DNA from: Thalassomonas actiniarum
Lineage (GTDB): Bacteria > Pseudomonadota > Gammaproteobacteria > Enterobacterales > Alteromonadaceae
Direction of reading: 5' to 3'
NCBI RefSeq assembly: GCF_000948975.2
Contig: NZ_CP059735.1
Coordinates: forward strand, 248,001 to 312,000
Length of the DNA stretch: 64,000 nucleotides
Shown here: positions 17,235 to 24,950 of the stretch, in pieces
Position numbering within the stretch: the stretch's first letter is position 1
Layout of the letters: the number at the start of each line of letters is the position of its first letter
The notes under the pieces: generated by a model
The model's database searches: none
The model's input: only the letters and a program-made list of their open reading frames with translations
What the model was told of the DNA's origin: nothing
Made by a program: the position numbers and the translations under genes

Positions 17235-17564
17235 TTATAAAGGCATACGCATAATGTCGTCTAAACCCGACATCAGCTTGTTTCTGACCTGCATTAATAC
17301 AGAAAAACTCAGGCCGGCTTTCTGGCTCATCACCATGGCGCCGACCAAGTCATCGCTGCGACCGGCATCGACCGCCGTCATCAGCTCCCCAGCTTTCAGC
17401 TGCTGCTGGTTAATATCCTGGACCATGGTTTTCATGGTTTGGCCGAAGGAGACCGAGTTGACGGAATTGTCTGACGATAACGCGACTTCTTTACTGGCCC
17501 TGATCTGCATCAGTTCCATTTTGTTGAGTAAGTCCAGCGAGTGTAAGTTGTTCTCTACTTTCAT
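17235..17564 (-). CDS. fliE: Lateral flagellar hook-basal body protein FliE
   Basis: A 109-residue FliE, the small rod adaptor between MS ring and rod. The conserved centre and C-terminus are present (FGQTMKTMVQDINQQQLKAGELMTAV, then GAMVMSQKAGLSFSVLMQVRNKLM). The start has a strong GGGGAA ribosome site. The first codons and the ribosome-site region are part of a 94-bp tandem duplication with the end of lafK (see 17516-17690). Confidence 0.93.
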   Translation of the reverse strand: MKVENNLHSLDLLNKMELMQIRASKEVALSSDNSVNSVSFGQTMKTMVQDINQQQLKAGELMTAVDAGRSDDLVGAMVMSQKAGLSFSVLMQVRNKLMSGLDDIMRMPL

Positions 17565-17690
17565 TGTGTTCCCCTTAAACCTCTATGCCCTGTTGTCGCA
17601 TTATCAGTGCCATTTTGTTGAGTAAATCCAGCGAGTGTAAGTTGTTCTCTACTTTCATGATATTTCACTTAGACCTCTATGCCCTGTTCC
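17516..17690 (-). repeat. 94-bp imperfect tandem duplication spanning lafK end and fliE start
   Basis: Two direct copies offset by exactly 94 bases. Each runs from the CAGGGCATAGAGG of the lafK 3' end, through a 9-base ribosome-site segment that has diverged, to the ATG and about 50 bases of fliE coding sequence. The fliE-like halves differ at only a few positions, so the duplication is fairly recent or conserved. Confidence 0.85.
17575..17658 (-). pseudogene. 27-codon chimeric fliE/lafK fragment
   Basis: A short ORF made by tandem duplication across the lafK-fliE junction. Its first 18 codons match the fliE N-terminus nearly exactly (MKVENNLHSLDLLNKM, then AL for EL) and its last seven codons repeat the LafK C-terminus (RQQGIEV against REQGIEV). 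It ends 10 bases before the real fliE start. Most likely a duplication relic, though it could be translated and couple lafK to fliE. Confidence 0.7.
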
Positions 17691-18982
17691 CGCATTGCCG
17701 CCATCTTGTAGCGTAATGCCCTTGGCGTGACACCTAAAGCTGCTGCTGTTTTGGTTTTATGGCCGCTAAATTGTTTTAGCGTCTCTAATACATATTGATA
17801 TTCTGCATGCTTCTTACTCGACTCCAGTCCCTGGGCGCTATGTTCAACTTGGGGAGCGGTTTGCGTCGGGATTGCTGCCGGCAGCATAAGATCTGCCACC
17901 TGGAGTTCCATGCCCCGGGCCATGATCAGCGCCCTTTGGATAACATTTTCCAGCTCCCTGACATTGCCGGGCCAGTGATGGCTCTGCAGCGCCAGTTTGG
18001 CGCTTTTACAAATGGAGTAGCCGGGAGACGGCGCGTATTTGCCGATGAAATATTCCGTCAGCGGAATAATATCGTCCCGGCGCTCCCGAAGGGCCGGCCA
18101 GCTCAGGGGTAAGACATCGAGACGGTAATAAAGATCTTCGCGAAACAATCCCTGTGCCACTTGCTGCGACAGGTTTTTATTGGTGGCGGCAATAATACGT
18201 ATATCTAATTTGACTTTTTGGTTGCTGCCCAGGCGTTCGACTTCCCGCTCCTGCAGCACCCGCAGCAGCTTGGCCTGCAACGGCAGCGGCATTTCCGAGA
18301 TTTCATCCAACATCAAAGTGCCGCCGTTGGCCAGTTCGAATTTTCCCGCCTGGCTCGATACCGCGCCGGTATAGGCGCCTTTGCTGTGGCCGAACAGCAT
18401 GGATTCGATCATGGTTTCCGGGATAGCGGCACAGTTAAAGGCGATAAAAGGCCCGGATGAACGGGGAGAGTTATCGTGAAGATATTGTGCCAGGCGCTCC
18501 TTGCCGGTACCGGATTCGCCGCTGATCAATACCGTGGCATCGGTTTGTGCCGCCCGCAGTGCCAGCTGGATCACCTGGCGGCTGGCGGCAGAGCTGACCA
18601 CGAGATCTGCTACCGGGTTATGTAAACTGATGGCCTGATCTATGGCTGACACCAGTTGCTGATCGGTAAAAGGTTTCAGTAAATAATCGGATGCGCCCAC
18701 ACCTATGGCGTCGGCGGCGAGCTGGCATTGCTGGCTTTCCACCATGACCAGGATCACGGTACTTTTATGGGTACGGGAAAAGACCCGGACAAAATCGGTG
18801 AGTTGCATATCCGGCAAAAAAGCCGAGACCAGCACCACGGCAGGTGAAACTGTTGATGCCGTGGTAAAAGCCGATGAAGCACTTTGACAGCGGTGGATAT
18901 CATATTGCTGTCTGGCCAGGTATTCACTGTCAACACATGTCGTTGAAGGTGTTTCAACGATTAACAAGCTGTTATTTGCCAT
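17669..18982 (-). CDS. lafK: Sigma54-dependent lateral flagellar regulator LafK
   Basis: A 437-residue FlrC/NtrC-like activator. A degenerate receiver domain comes first: Ser53 stands where the phosphoacceptor Asp should be (VVLVSAFLPDM), while the conserved Lys103 in LLKPF remains. The AAA+ domain has Walker A GESGTGKE (155-162), the sigma54-contact loop KGAYTGA (a Tyr variant of GAFTGA, 202-207) and LMLDEISEMPLPLQAKLLRVLQE. The C-terminus is a Fis-type helix-turn-helix (KTKTAAALGVTPRALRYKM). In Vibrio parahaemolyticus LafK is the master activator of lateral flagellar class II genes. Its place between motY and fliE matches that system, and it probably acts on the promoters of this cluster. 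Confidence 0.92.
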   Translation of the reverse strand: MANNSLLIVETPSTTCVDSEYLARQQYDIHRCQSASSAFTTASTVSPAVVLVSAFLPDMQLTDFVRVFSRTHKSTVILVMVESQQCQLAADAIGVGASDYLLKPFTDQQLVSAIDQAISLHNPVADLVVSSAASRQVIQLALRAAQTDATVLISGESGTGKERLAQYLHDNSPRSSGPFIAFNCAAIPETMIESMLFGHSKGAYTGAVSSQAGKFELANGGTLMLDEISEMPLPLQAKLLRVLQEREVERLGSNQKVKLDIRIIAATNKNLSQQVAQGLFREDLYYRLDVLPLSWPALRERRDDIIPLTEYFIGKYAPSPGYSICKSAKLALQSHHWPGNVRELENVIQRALIMARGMELQVADLMLPAAIPTQTAPQVEHSAQGLESSKKHAEYQYVLETLKQFSGHKTKTAAALGVTPRALRYKMAAMREQGIEV

Positions 18983-18984
18983 GC

Positions 18985-19923
18985 TTAATTAACCTTCTGT
19001 CGAATGATACGCAAGTTCACACGCCGGTTTTGTTGGCGTCCCTTTGCCGTAGAGTTGTCCGCCAGCGGATAGCGATCACCGTGGGATCTCACTTCAATCA
19101 GCTCGGGGCTTACCCCGGCTTCGAGCAGATGTGTATATAAATCATCGGCCCTTTGTTGCGATAACCTCAGGTTTTCTGCCATGCTGCCTGAGCTGTCGCT
19201 ATGGCCGTCTATCAATAATTTACTGATATCCCCTGCCATATCGAGGTAGCGGGCGGTAAGTTTCATCTGCTCTTGCTGCTGCTCAGACAATAAATACTCG
19301 TTGGCGTCAAAATAAAAGTTCCTGTCCCTGACCTGTTCATACGAATAGGGCGCCAGCTCAGTCAAACAGGCATAAAACTGCTCGAAAGACGTACCGCGGC
19401 TGACCGCAGGCAATACCAGATGCACCTGCTGCTTATCGGCGAAAACAAGATTAATATGCCCCCATACACCCTGTTGTAACGCCTGTAGCAACTCGGTAAC
19501 ACCTGTGGTGACCTGTGATTTTTTCGATTGTTTTTCTTGCAGTTTTGTTTGCTTGCTGACTTGCTGAAAGCCATGGAACCACTGGCTTTCGGGCAGTGAT
19601 TTCCGGCTCCAGGGGGCCGCCGAACGGCCTAAGCGATAAGTGACAATGTCGTTCTGGTAAAGCACCGAATCGGGTGTGATTTCTAGGGCGTAACCGGCTT
19701 TTTGCGCCAGCGAGATGCCGCCGAAATTATCCACCCGGGTGCTTAACCGACAGTTGAAACTATCGCCTTGATATAACCAGTGGACACGGTCCAGGGGAGT
19801 GACGATAGGCGCCGCACTTAATTTCAGCATGCTAAAAAATAGACTGAATGTGAGTAAACTAAGCCTGAGAAACATGGTTTCTGTCATCCTCTTAATACGC
19901 ACCCGGATTGAATAAAAATTCAT
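18985..19923 (-). CDS. motY: MotY-like OmpA-family flagellar T-ring protein
   Basis: A secreted protein with a hydrophobic signal sequence ending near LSAAP, a MotY-type N-terminal beta domain (DRVHWLYQGDSFNCRLSTRVDNFG) and a C-terminal OmpA peptidoglycan-binding domain (LLIDGHSDSSGSMAENLRLSQQRADDLYTHL, RSHGDRYPLADNSTAKGRQQNRRVNLRI). MotY builds the T ring that anchors Na+-driven stators to the wall. The start is uncertain: the frame is open to a TTG at 19953, the first ATG is at 19923, and ATGs at 19887 and 19875 sit nearer an AGAGG and give a more normal signal peptide. It lies two bases upstream of lafK. Confidence 0.85.
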   Translation of the reverse strand: MNFYSIRVRIKRMTETMFLRLSLLTFSLFFSMLKLSAAPIVTPLDRVHWLYQGDSFNCRLSTRVDNFGGISLAQKAGYALEITPDSVLYQNDIVTYRLGRSAAPWSRKSLPESQWFHGFQQVSKQTKLQEKQSKKSQVTTGVTELLQALQQGVWGHINLVFADKQQVHLVLPAVSRGTSFEQFYACLTELAPYSYEQVRDRNFYFDANEYLLSEQQQEQMKLTARYLDMAGDISKLLIDGHSDSSGSMAENLRLSQQRADDLYTHLLEAGVSPELIEVRSHGDRYPLADNSTAKGRQQNRRVNLRIIRQKVN

Positions 19924-19953
19924 TACGGGTACACCGCTAGGTGATATCAGCAA

Positions 19954-20675
19954 AAATTATTAAGATGGAAACAGGCACAGGCGGACGCGGAGAAGAATGA
20001 TCTTCTCCCAAGCGAAGAAGACAACATTCTCCCTTGGGCAGATCATCGTTAAAAAGATAGATCTCCCCCCTGAAGAGGCGATCGCCAAAAAATGGTCGAT
20101 CGAGTCAACTAACGTTAGGTGGTCCCACTATCTGCCGCTTGGTTTTTGACCTTAAAGCAGACTGGTGACTTTGCGTCCAGACCTCGCGATCTGTTTGCCA
20201 TTATCTTGTTAATTTTCAGTTAAGCAGTAAATCAGCGATAAATTTTAAATATTATTACCAATTGACTGCGAGGCGATACTAGCAGATAAAATTTTTTCAA
20301 ACAATACCTTATTTCGAAAGTAATTTTAAAAAAAGCGCTTATAGCTTAGTTAGTTGTACTTTGCAGTAGGGTGAACAGCCTTTTTCGTATATTAACAGCA
20401 AACCAGTGGTAGACCAGTGGGAAGCCCCGAAAAGTCAGTAATTCTAATAATTACACCTGTAAAATTAGTGTGAAATATTTTTACAGAAGTCATTGCTATT
20501 TAATCGGGAAATTGATTACACTCTAAAAATACATGCCCCCTTTGGATCTATTCTGAATTTTAAGTTTCAGAAGCAGATTGTCATGATTTTCTTATGTGCA
20601 AGTTAAGCCCTGGCTTAATAAAGCACGGTAGGGAGTCGCTTAGACATTAATTAATGATTCATTGGAGAATTATCT
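19954..20675. promoter_or_regulatory. Divergent lateral-flagellar intergenic region, palindrome-rich
   Basis: No gene seen in 0.7 kb between motY and fliM. The motY-proximal half is dense in inverted repeats: a perfect 7-bp stem GGAGAAG/CTTCTCC at 19989-20008, CCCAAG/CTTGGG around it, the palindrome GGCGATCGCC at 20077-20086 and CTAACGTTAG at 20109-20118. The fliM-proximal half is AT-rich, with the direct repeat ACCAGTGG near 20402-20420. A sigma54-like TGGC..GC pair near 20611 is one base too close, so I do not call it. Promoters for both operons must lie here. Confidence 0.5.
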
Positions 20676-21545
20676 ATGCCTGGTTTACCACCGGCAGCTA
20701 AGCGCATCTTGGCTGCAGATGAGGCTATTGGGGTTGAACTGTATGATTTACTTGGCGATAAACGCCACAGGCAAACCTGCCTGAACCTTATCAATTCATG
20801 CCATCATGAGTTGCTTACCCGTCTGGAAACACAATGCATACGTTTACTGAACGATCATGAATGTAAGCTGGAATTAAGTCAGTTTGCCAGTGGTGCGATC
20901 GCGATAGAACAGGATACCCTGTTGTGGTTGCAGGCCACCAACACCTCGAATGAACATGTTATTTTGGCGATTAATTATGCAACGCTTTATAACCTTGCAG
21001 AAATTTTCCTCGGCGGACAGCAGGCGAAAATCGCCAAGAAAGCCGGCGATATCAAGGTCAGTGATTCCGAACTCAGGTTGTTAACGACCTTATTAAACAT
21101 ACATTTAACGGCATCTGATCAATTGCTGGACCTGGATAACCAGTGGCAGGTTTTACCGATCAATAAACCGGAAACCGGCCAGGAATATCTCACCGCCAGC
21201 AGTTGTCTGACGATAAAAGATTACCAGGCAACCTGGGATATCTGGTACCAGCCGTCAATTATTTCTACCCGGGTGGCACAAACAGCTGCCGACACCGACC
21301 AGGGCCTGCTTGAGGCCAAGCTGGCGTTTGCCGCCGAAAAAATTCCTACCGAACTTAATCTGGTGTTAGCCAAAACCCGGCTGACCGTTGCCCAGCTCAC
21401 CCGGTTGAGAAAAGACGATTTGATCATGCTGGATTTACCTGAAGTGGTCAGCGCCTATGCCGGCAAGCAGGTGATCGCCCAGGGGCGGGTGGTGGAAAAG
21501 TCCGGTCAGTTAGTGATGCAGGTCACGGATGTGCCGCAAGAGTAA
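20676..21545 (+). CDS. fliM: Lateral flagellar motor switch protein FliM
   Basis: A 289-residue FliM/FliN-family C-ring protein heading the fliMNPQR-flhBA run. The middle domain is weakly conserved and the C-terminal SpoA domain is seen (LNLVLAKTRLTVAQLTRLRKDDLIMLD, then AQGRVVEKSGQLVMQV). It is about 40 residues shorter than polar FliM proteins and lacks the N-terminal LSQxEIDxLL-type CheY-binding motif; the sequence instead opens MPGLPPAAKRILAADEAIG. Loss of CheY contact is inferred and would fit a non-switching swarming motor. Confidence 0.88.
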   Translation: MPGLPPAAKRILAADEAIGVELYDLLGDKRHRQTCLNLINSCHHELLTRLETQCIRLLNDHECKLELSQFASGAIAIEQDTLLWLQATNTSNEHVILAINYATLYNLAEIFLGGQQAKIAKKAGDIKVSDSELRLLTTLLNIHLTASDQLLDLDNQWQVLPINKPETGQEYLTASSCLTIKDYQATWDIWYQPSIISTRVAQTAADTDQGLLEAKLAFAAEKIPTELNLVLAKTRLTVAQLTRLRKDDLIMLDLPEVVSAYAGKQVIAQGRVVEKSGQLVMQVTDVPQE

Positions 21546-21613
21546 TCCTTTGATCTGCAAGTATGTTTAACAGCCCAAGTTTTTAAAATTAAGAGTTAAG
21601 AAGTGAGAATCAC

Positions 21614-21976
21614 ATGAATGAATTTGACGTTGATAATATGGATTTAGAACTCGATGGCCTGGATGATCTCGACGATCAGCTGATGGAAGAGGCCATTGCC
21701 ATGGAAGAGAAGCCGCCGGCGCGTGACTTAAGTTTTTTCCATAATATTCCGGTAGATGTCACCCTGGAGGTGGCCAGCACCAAATTGATGCTGGGCGATT
21801 TGATGCAGTTAAGCTCAGGGGCGGTGATCGAGCTGGAAAAAGTCGCCGGTGAACCGCTGGATGTCAAAGTCAACGGCCAGATGCTGGCGTCTGCCGAAGT
21901 GGTGGTGGTTAACGGTAAATATGGTATCAAACTCGTTGATATTGTTGATGATGTCTTAAACGGATTCCGTTTATGA
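21614..21976 (+). CDS. fliN: Lateral flagellar motor switch protein FliN
   Basis: A 120-residue FliN. An acidic N-terminal 40 residues precede the SpoA domain: [70 protein letters not shown]. It forms the lower C-ring and helps dock the export ATPase via FliH. The stop overlaps the fliP start by 4 bases. Confidence 0.95.
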   Translation: MNEFDVDNMDLELDGLDDLDDQLMEEAIAMEEKPPARDLSFFHNIPVDVTLEVASTKLMLGDLMQLSSGAVIELEKVAGEPLDVKVNGQMLASAEVVVVNGKYGIKLVDIVDDVLNGFRL

Positions 21977-22710
21977 TATGGCGCTTTTTATTGCTGGCGG
22001 TATTGATGGCCGGCAGTATTTTTCCCGCCCAGGCGGAGCTGACGTTATTTTCGGTCACCGAAGGCGGGGTCAAGCAGGAATACAGTATCAAGCTGCAAAT
22101 CTTGCTGCTGATGACGGCATTAAGCCTGTTGCCGGCCATGGTACTGATGCTGACCAGTTTTACCCGCATTATCGTGGTGCTGGCGATTTTGCGCCAGGCC
22201 ATGGGCTTGCAGCAAAGTCCGCCTAACCGGGTTTTGGTGGGCATTGCCCTGACCCTGACGATATTGATCATGAAACCGGTATGGAGCGAGATCCACCAAC
22301 AGGCCTTTATTCCCTACGACCAGGAAGAGATAGGGCTGGAGCAGGCCATCGAAAAAGCGAAACAGCCGCTGCAGGCCTTTATGCTGGCGCAAACCCGGGA
22401 AACGGATCTGGAGCAGATGATGAAAATTGCCGATGAACCACCGGTAACTTCGGCGGATAATATCCCGTTTTTTGTGCTGATGCCGGCGTTTGTGCTCAGT
22501 GAATTAAAAACCGCCTTTCAGATCGGTTTTATGCTGTTTATCCCGTTTTTGGTGATAGATCTGGTGGTGGCCAGCGTGCTGATGGCCATGGGTATGATGA
22601 TGTTATCGCCGCTGATTATTTCCCTGCCGTTTAAACTGATGGTATTTGTGCTGGTGGACGGCTGGTCGATGACGGTGGGCACTTTGGCCGCCAGTTTTGG
22701 CGGCGGTTGA
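21973..22710 (+). CDS. fliP: Lateral flagellar export gate protein FliP
   Basis: A 245-residue FliP with a signal peptide (about 1-22, ending PAQAE) and four membrane helices. Motifs include [38 protein letters not shown] and [43 protein letters not shown]. FliP, FliQ and FliR form the helical export gate. fliN runs directly into fliP and fliO is absent, as in other lateral systems. Confidence 0.96.
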   Translation: MIWRFLLLAVLMAGSIFPAQAELTLFSVTEGGVKQEYSIKLQILLLMTALSLLPAMVLMLTSFTRIIVVLAILRQAMGLQQSPPNRVLVGIALTLTILIMKPVWSEIHQQAFIPYDQEEIGLEQAIEKAKQPLQAFMLAQTRETDLEQMMKIADEPPVTSADNIPFFVLMPAFVLSELKTAFQIGFMLFIPFLVIDLVVASVLMAMGMMMLSPLIISLPFKLMVFVLVDGWSMTVGTLAASFGGG

Positions 22711-22762
22711 CCAGGCTTGTTTTTGAAGTGAGTGACAGGATGAGTGAAATGGAGCACAAGCA

Positions 22763-23032
22763 ATGAGCCCAGAGCAAATAGTTGAACTGATGAATCAGGC
22801 GATTTTGACCATTATCGCTATGGTCAGTGTGCTGATAGTGCCGGGTTTGATTGTCGGCCTGATTGTCAGTATCTTCCAGGCGGCAACGCAAATCCAGGAG
22901 CAGACCTTAAGTTTCCTGCCCCGCTTGCTGGTGACCTTGCTGATGCTGATGTTTGCCGGTCACTGGTTGTTGAAGCAGCTGCAGGAGCTCTTCGACGGCC
23001 TGTTTCATAATATCCCGGGTTTGATCGGCTAG
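22763..23032 (+). CDS. fliQ: Lateral flagellar export gate protein FliQ
   Basis: An 89-residue, two-helix membrane protein starting MSPEQIVELMNQAI, with the typical VPGLIVGLIVSIFQAATQIQEQTLSFLPRLL segment of FliQ. It sits between fliP and fliR; fliR starts two bases after its stop. Confidence 0.95.
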   Translation: MSPEQIVELMNQAILTIIAMVSVLIVPGLIVGLIVSIFQAATQIQEQTLSFLPRLLVTLLMLMFAGHWLLKQLQELFDGLFHNIPGLIG

Positions 23033-23034
23033 CC

Positions 23035-23808
23035 GTGCTGACCTTAAGTACTCCGGAACTGATGGCCTGGCTCGGAAAACTGTGGTGGCCGTTTTTTCGC
23101 ATCGCCGCGGTACTCTGGCTGATGCCGTTTTTTGGCGATCCCCGGGTGACGCCGCTGGTGCGCATTTTATTCTCCCTGGTGCTGGCCGCCATTATCGCCC
23201 CGATGATGCCGATGATGCCGGCCTTTGATCCTTTCTCTGTTTCTACCTTAGTGCTGGCGATCGAGCAGATCCTGTTCGGGGTTTTACTCGGCTTGAGCCT
23301 GAATTTACTTTTTACCATGATGTTTTTGGTGGGCCAGCTGTTGTCGATGCAAATGGGTTTGTCGATGGCGGTAATGAATGATCCCGCCAACGGCGGCAGT
23401 GCGCCGCTGATTTCCCAACTGTTGATTATTTTTGCCACCTTGCTGTTTTTGAGCCTGAACGGCCATTTGATCGCCCTGGACATTATTGTCGAAAGTTTCC
23501 GTACCTGGCCGGTGGGGGAGAGTATTTTTGCCCTGGATATCGAAGTGGTGGTGCAGCTGGTGGCCTGGATGTTCGCCTCCGGGTTGATGCTGGCGATGCC
23601 GGCCATTATCGCCATGTTGCTGGTGAATGTGACCTTTGGCGCCATGAACCGCAGTGCGCCGTCATTGAACGTTTTTTCCCTGGGTTTTCCCATGGGTATG
23701 CTGATGGGTTTGTTTTGCCTCGGACTGGTATTTTCCGCCATCCCCAACCGTTTTTTGGATTTAACCGTGTATGTGTTAACGCAAATGCGCAGCGTGATCG
23801 GAGCTTAG
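23035..23808 (+). CDS. fliR: Lateral flagellar export gate protein FliR
   Basis: A 257-residue membrane protein of the FliR family, with several hydrophobic helices and the conserved VGQLLSMQMGLSMAVMNDPANGG and NVTFGAMNRSAPSLNVFSLGFPM segments. The start is a GTG at 23035, two bases after the fliQ stop; no better ATG is available. The stop is followed at once by the flhB ATG. Confidence 0.94.
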   Translation: MLTLSTPELMAWLGKLWWPFFRIAAVLWLMPFFGDPRVTPLVRILFSLVLAAIIAPMMPMMPAFDPFSVSTLVLAIEQILFGVLLGLSLNLLFTMMFLVGQLLSMQMGLSMAVMNDPANGGSAPLISQLLIIFATLLFLSLNGHLIALDIIVESFRTWPVGESIFALDIEVVVQLVAWMFASGLMLAMPAIIAMLLVNVTFGAMNRSAPSLNVFSLGFPMGMLMGLFCLGLVFSAIPNRFLDLTVYVLTQMRSVIGA

Positions 23809-24936
23809 ATGTCGGAAGATTCTACCCAGGATAAGTCGGAACAGGCCTCGCAGCAAAAAATTGACCGGGCGAGGAAAGACGGCCAGCTGGCACGCTCCAA
23901 AGAGTTGGCCACTGCGGGCTTACTGCTGATCGGCGGTGTCGCTTTCCTCTGGTTTGCGCCCTTGTTCAGTGAGTTTTTCAGCAAACTGATGTCGCGGCAA
24001 ATGCAGCTGAGCCGGGCGGCGACCCGGGATCCTTCTTTGATGGCCTCGATGTTTGCCGAGGCCATTATCGACATGCTGACGGTGTTGGTGCCTTTTATTC
24101 TCTTCCTTAACCTGGTGCTGATTTTGCTGGGGTTATTCCCCGGCGGCTTTATTTTTGTGCTTAAGTCGGTGATGCCGAAATTCAGCAAAATGAATCCGCT
24201 AAGCGGACTCAAGCGCATGTTTTCAAAAGACTCTTTGATGGAGTTGCTCAAATCTATCCTGAAAATCAGCCTGATTGCCCTGACCATGGCCAGTATCCTG
24301 AATGAATACTGGTCGCAATTGTTTGCCATGGCGCAAATGCCTTTGATCCGCTCGATAGAAACCGGCATGAAAATCATTTCCCTGGCTTTTATCATCATGG
24401 GCAGCTCATTGTTGCTGGTGGCGGCGATAGATGTGCCTTACCAGAGGTTTGCCATGCTCAAGAAGCTGCGCATGAGTAAGCAGGAAGTTAAGGAAGAGCA
24501 TAAAAACAGCGAAGGCCGCCCGGAAGTCAAACAAAAGATCAAACAAATCCAGCGGCAAATGAGCCAGGCGCGCATGGAAAAACTGATCCCCGATGCCGAT
24601 GTGGTGATCGTCAATCCGACCCATTATGCGGTGGCGCTGAAATATGATGCCGATCGCTCCGCTGCGCCTTTTGTGATCGCTAAAGGGGTGGATCATATGG
24701 CGCAGCGCATCAAGGAAATTGCCTGCCGCCATGAGCTGGAAGTACTGGAAGTGCCTGAGTTGACCCGGGCCATTTATTACTCCACCCAGGTCGATCAGGA
24801 AATTCCCGGCGCCCTGTATACTGCGGTGGCTTACATTTTAACTTATATCATGCAGCTCAAGGCATATCGCCGGGGCCGGGGCAGGGCGCCCAATGCCTTG
24901 CCCGATTTTGCCATACCCGAAAGTTTAAGACGTTAA
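23809..24936 (+). CDS. flhB: Lateral flagellar export specificity switch protein FlhB
   Basis: A 375-residue FlhB: N-terminal SEDSTQDKSEQASQQKIDRARKDGQLARSKEL, four membrane helices, then the soluble domain with the autocleavage site NPTH in VVIVNPTHYAVALKY. Self-cleavage there switches export from rod/hook to filament substrates. Full length, with no disruption. Confidence 0.96.
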   Translation: MSEDSTQDKSEQASQQKIDRARKDGQLARSKELATAGLLLIGGVAFLWFAPLFSEFFSKLMSRQMQLSRAATRDPSLMASMFAEAIIDMLTVLVPFILFLNLVLILLGLFPGGFIFVLKSVMPKFSKMNPLSGLKRMFSKDSLMELLKSILKISLIALTMASILNEYWSQLFAMAQMPLIRSIETGMKIISLAFIIMGSSLLLVAAIDVPYQRFAMLKKLRMSKQEVKEEHKNSEGRPEVKQKIKQIQRQMSQARMEKLIPDADVVIVNPTHYAVALKYDADRSAAPFVIAKGVDHMAQRIKEIACRHELEVLEVPELTRAIYYSTQVDQEIPGALYTAVAYILTYIMQLKAYRRGRGRAPNALPDFAIPESLRR

Positions 24937-24950
24937 TTAAGAGGTTTATT

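Noticed and set aside
20605-20630. Sigma54 promoter upstream of fliM
   Set aside because: TGGC and GC elements near 20611 are separated by nine rather than ten bases and the rest of the consensus is weak.
22866-23747. 293-residue minus-strand ORF across fliQ and fliR
   Set aside because: Antisense shadow of genuine membrane-protein genes; no start signal and no recognisable domain.
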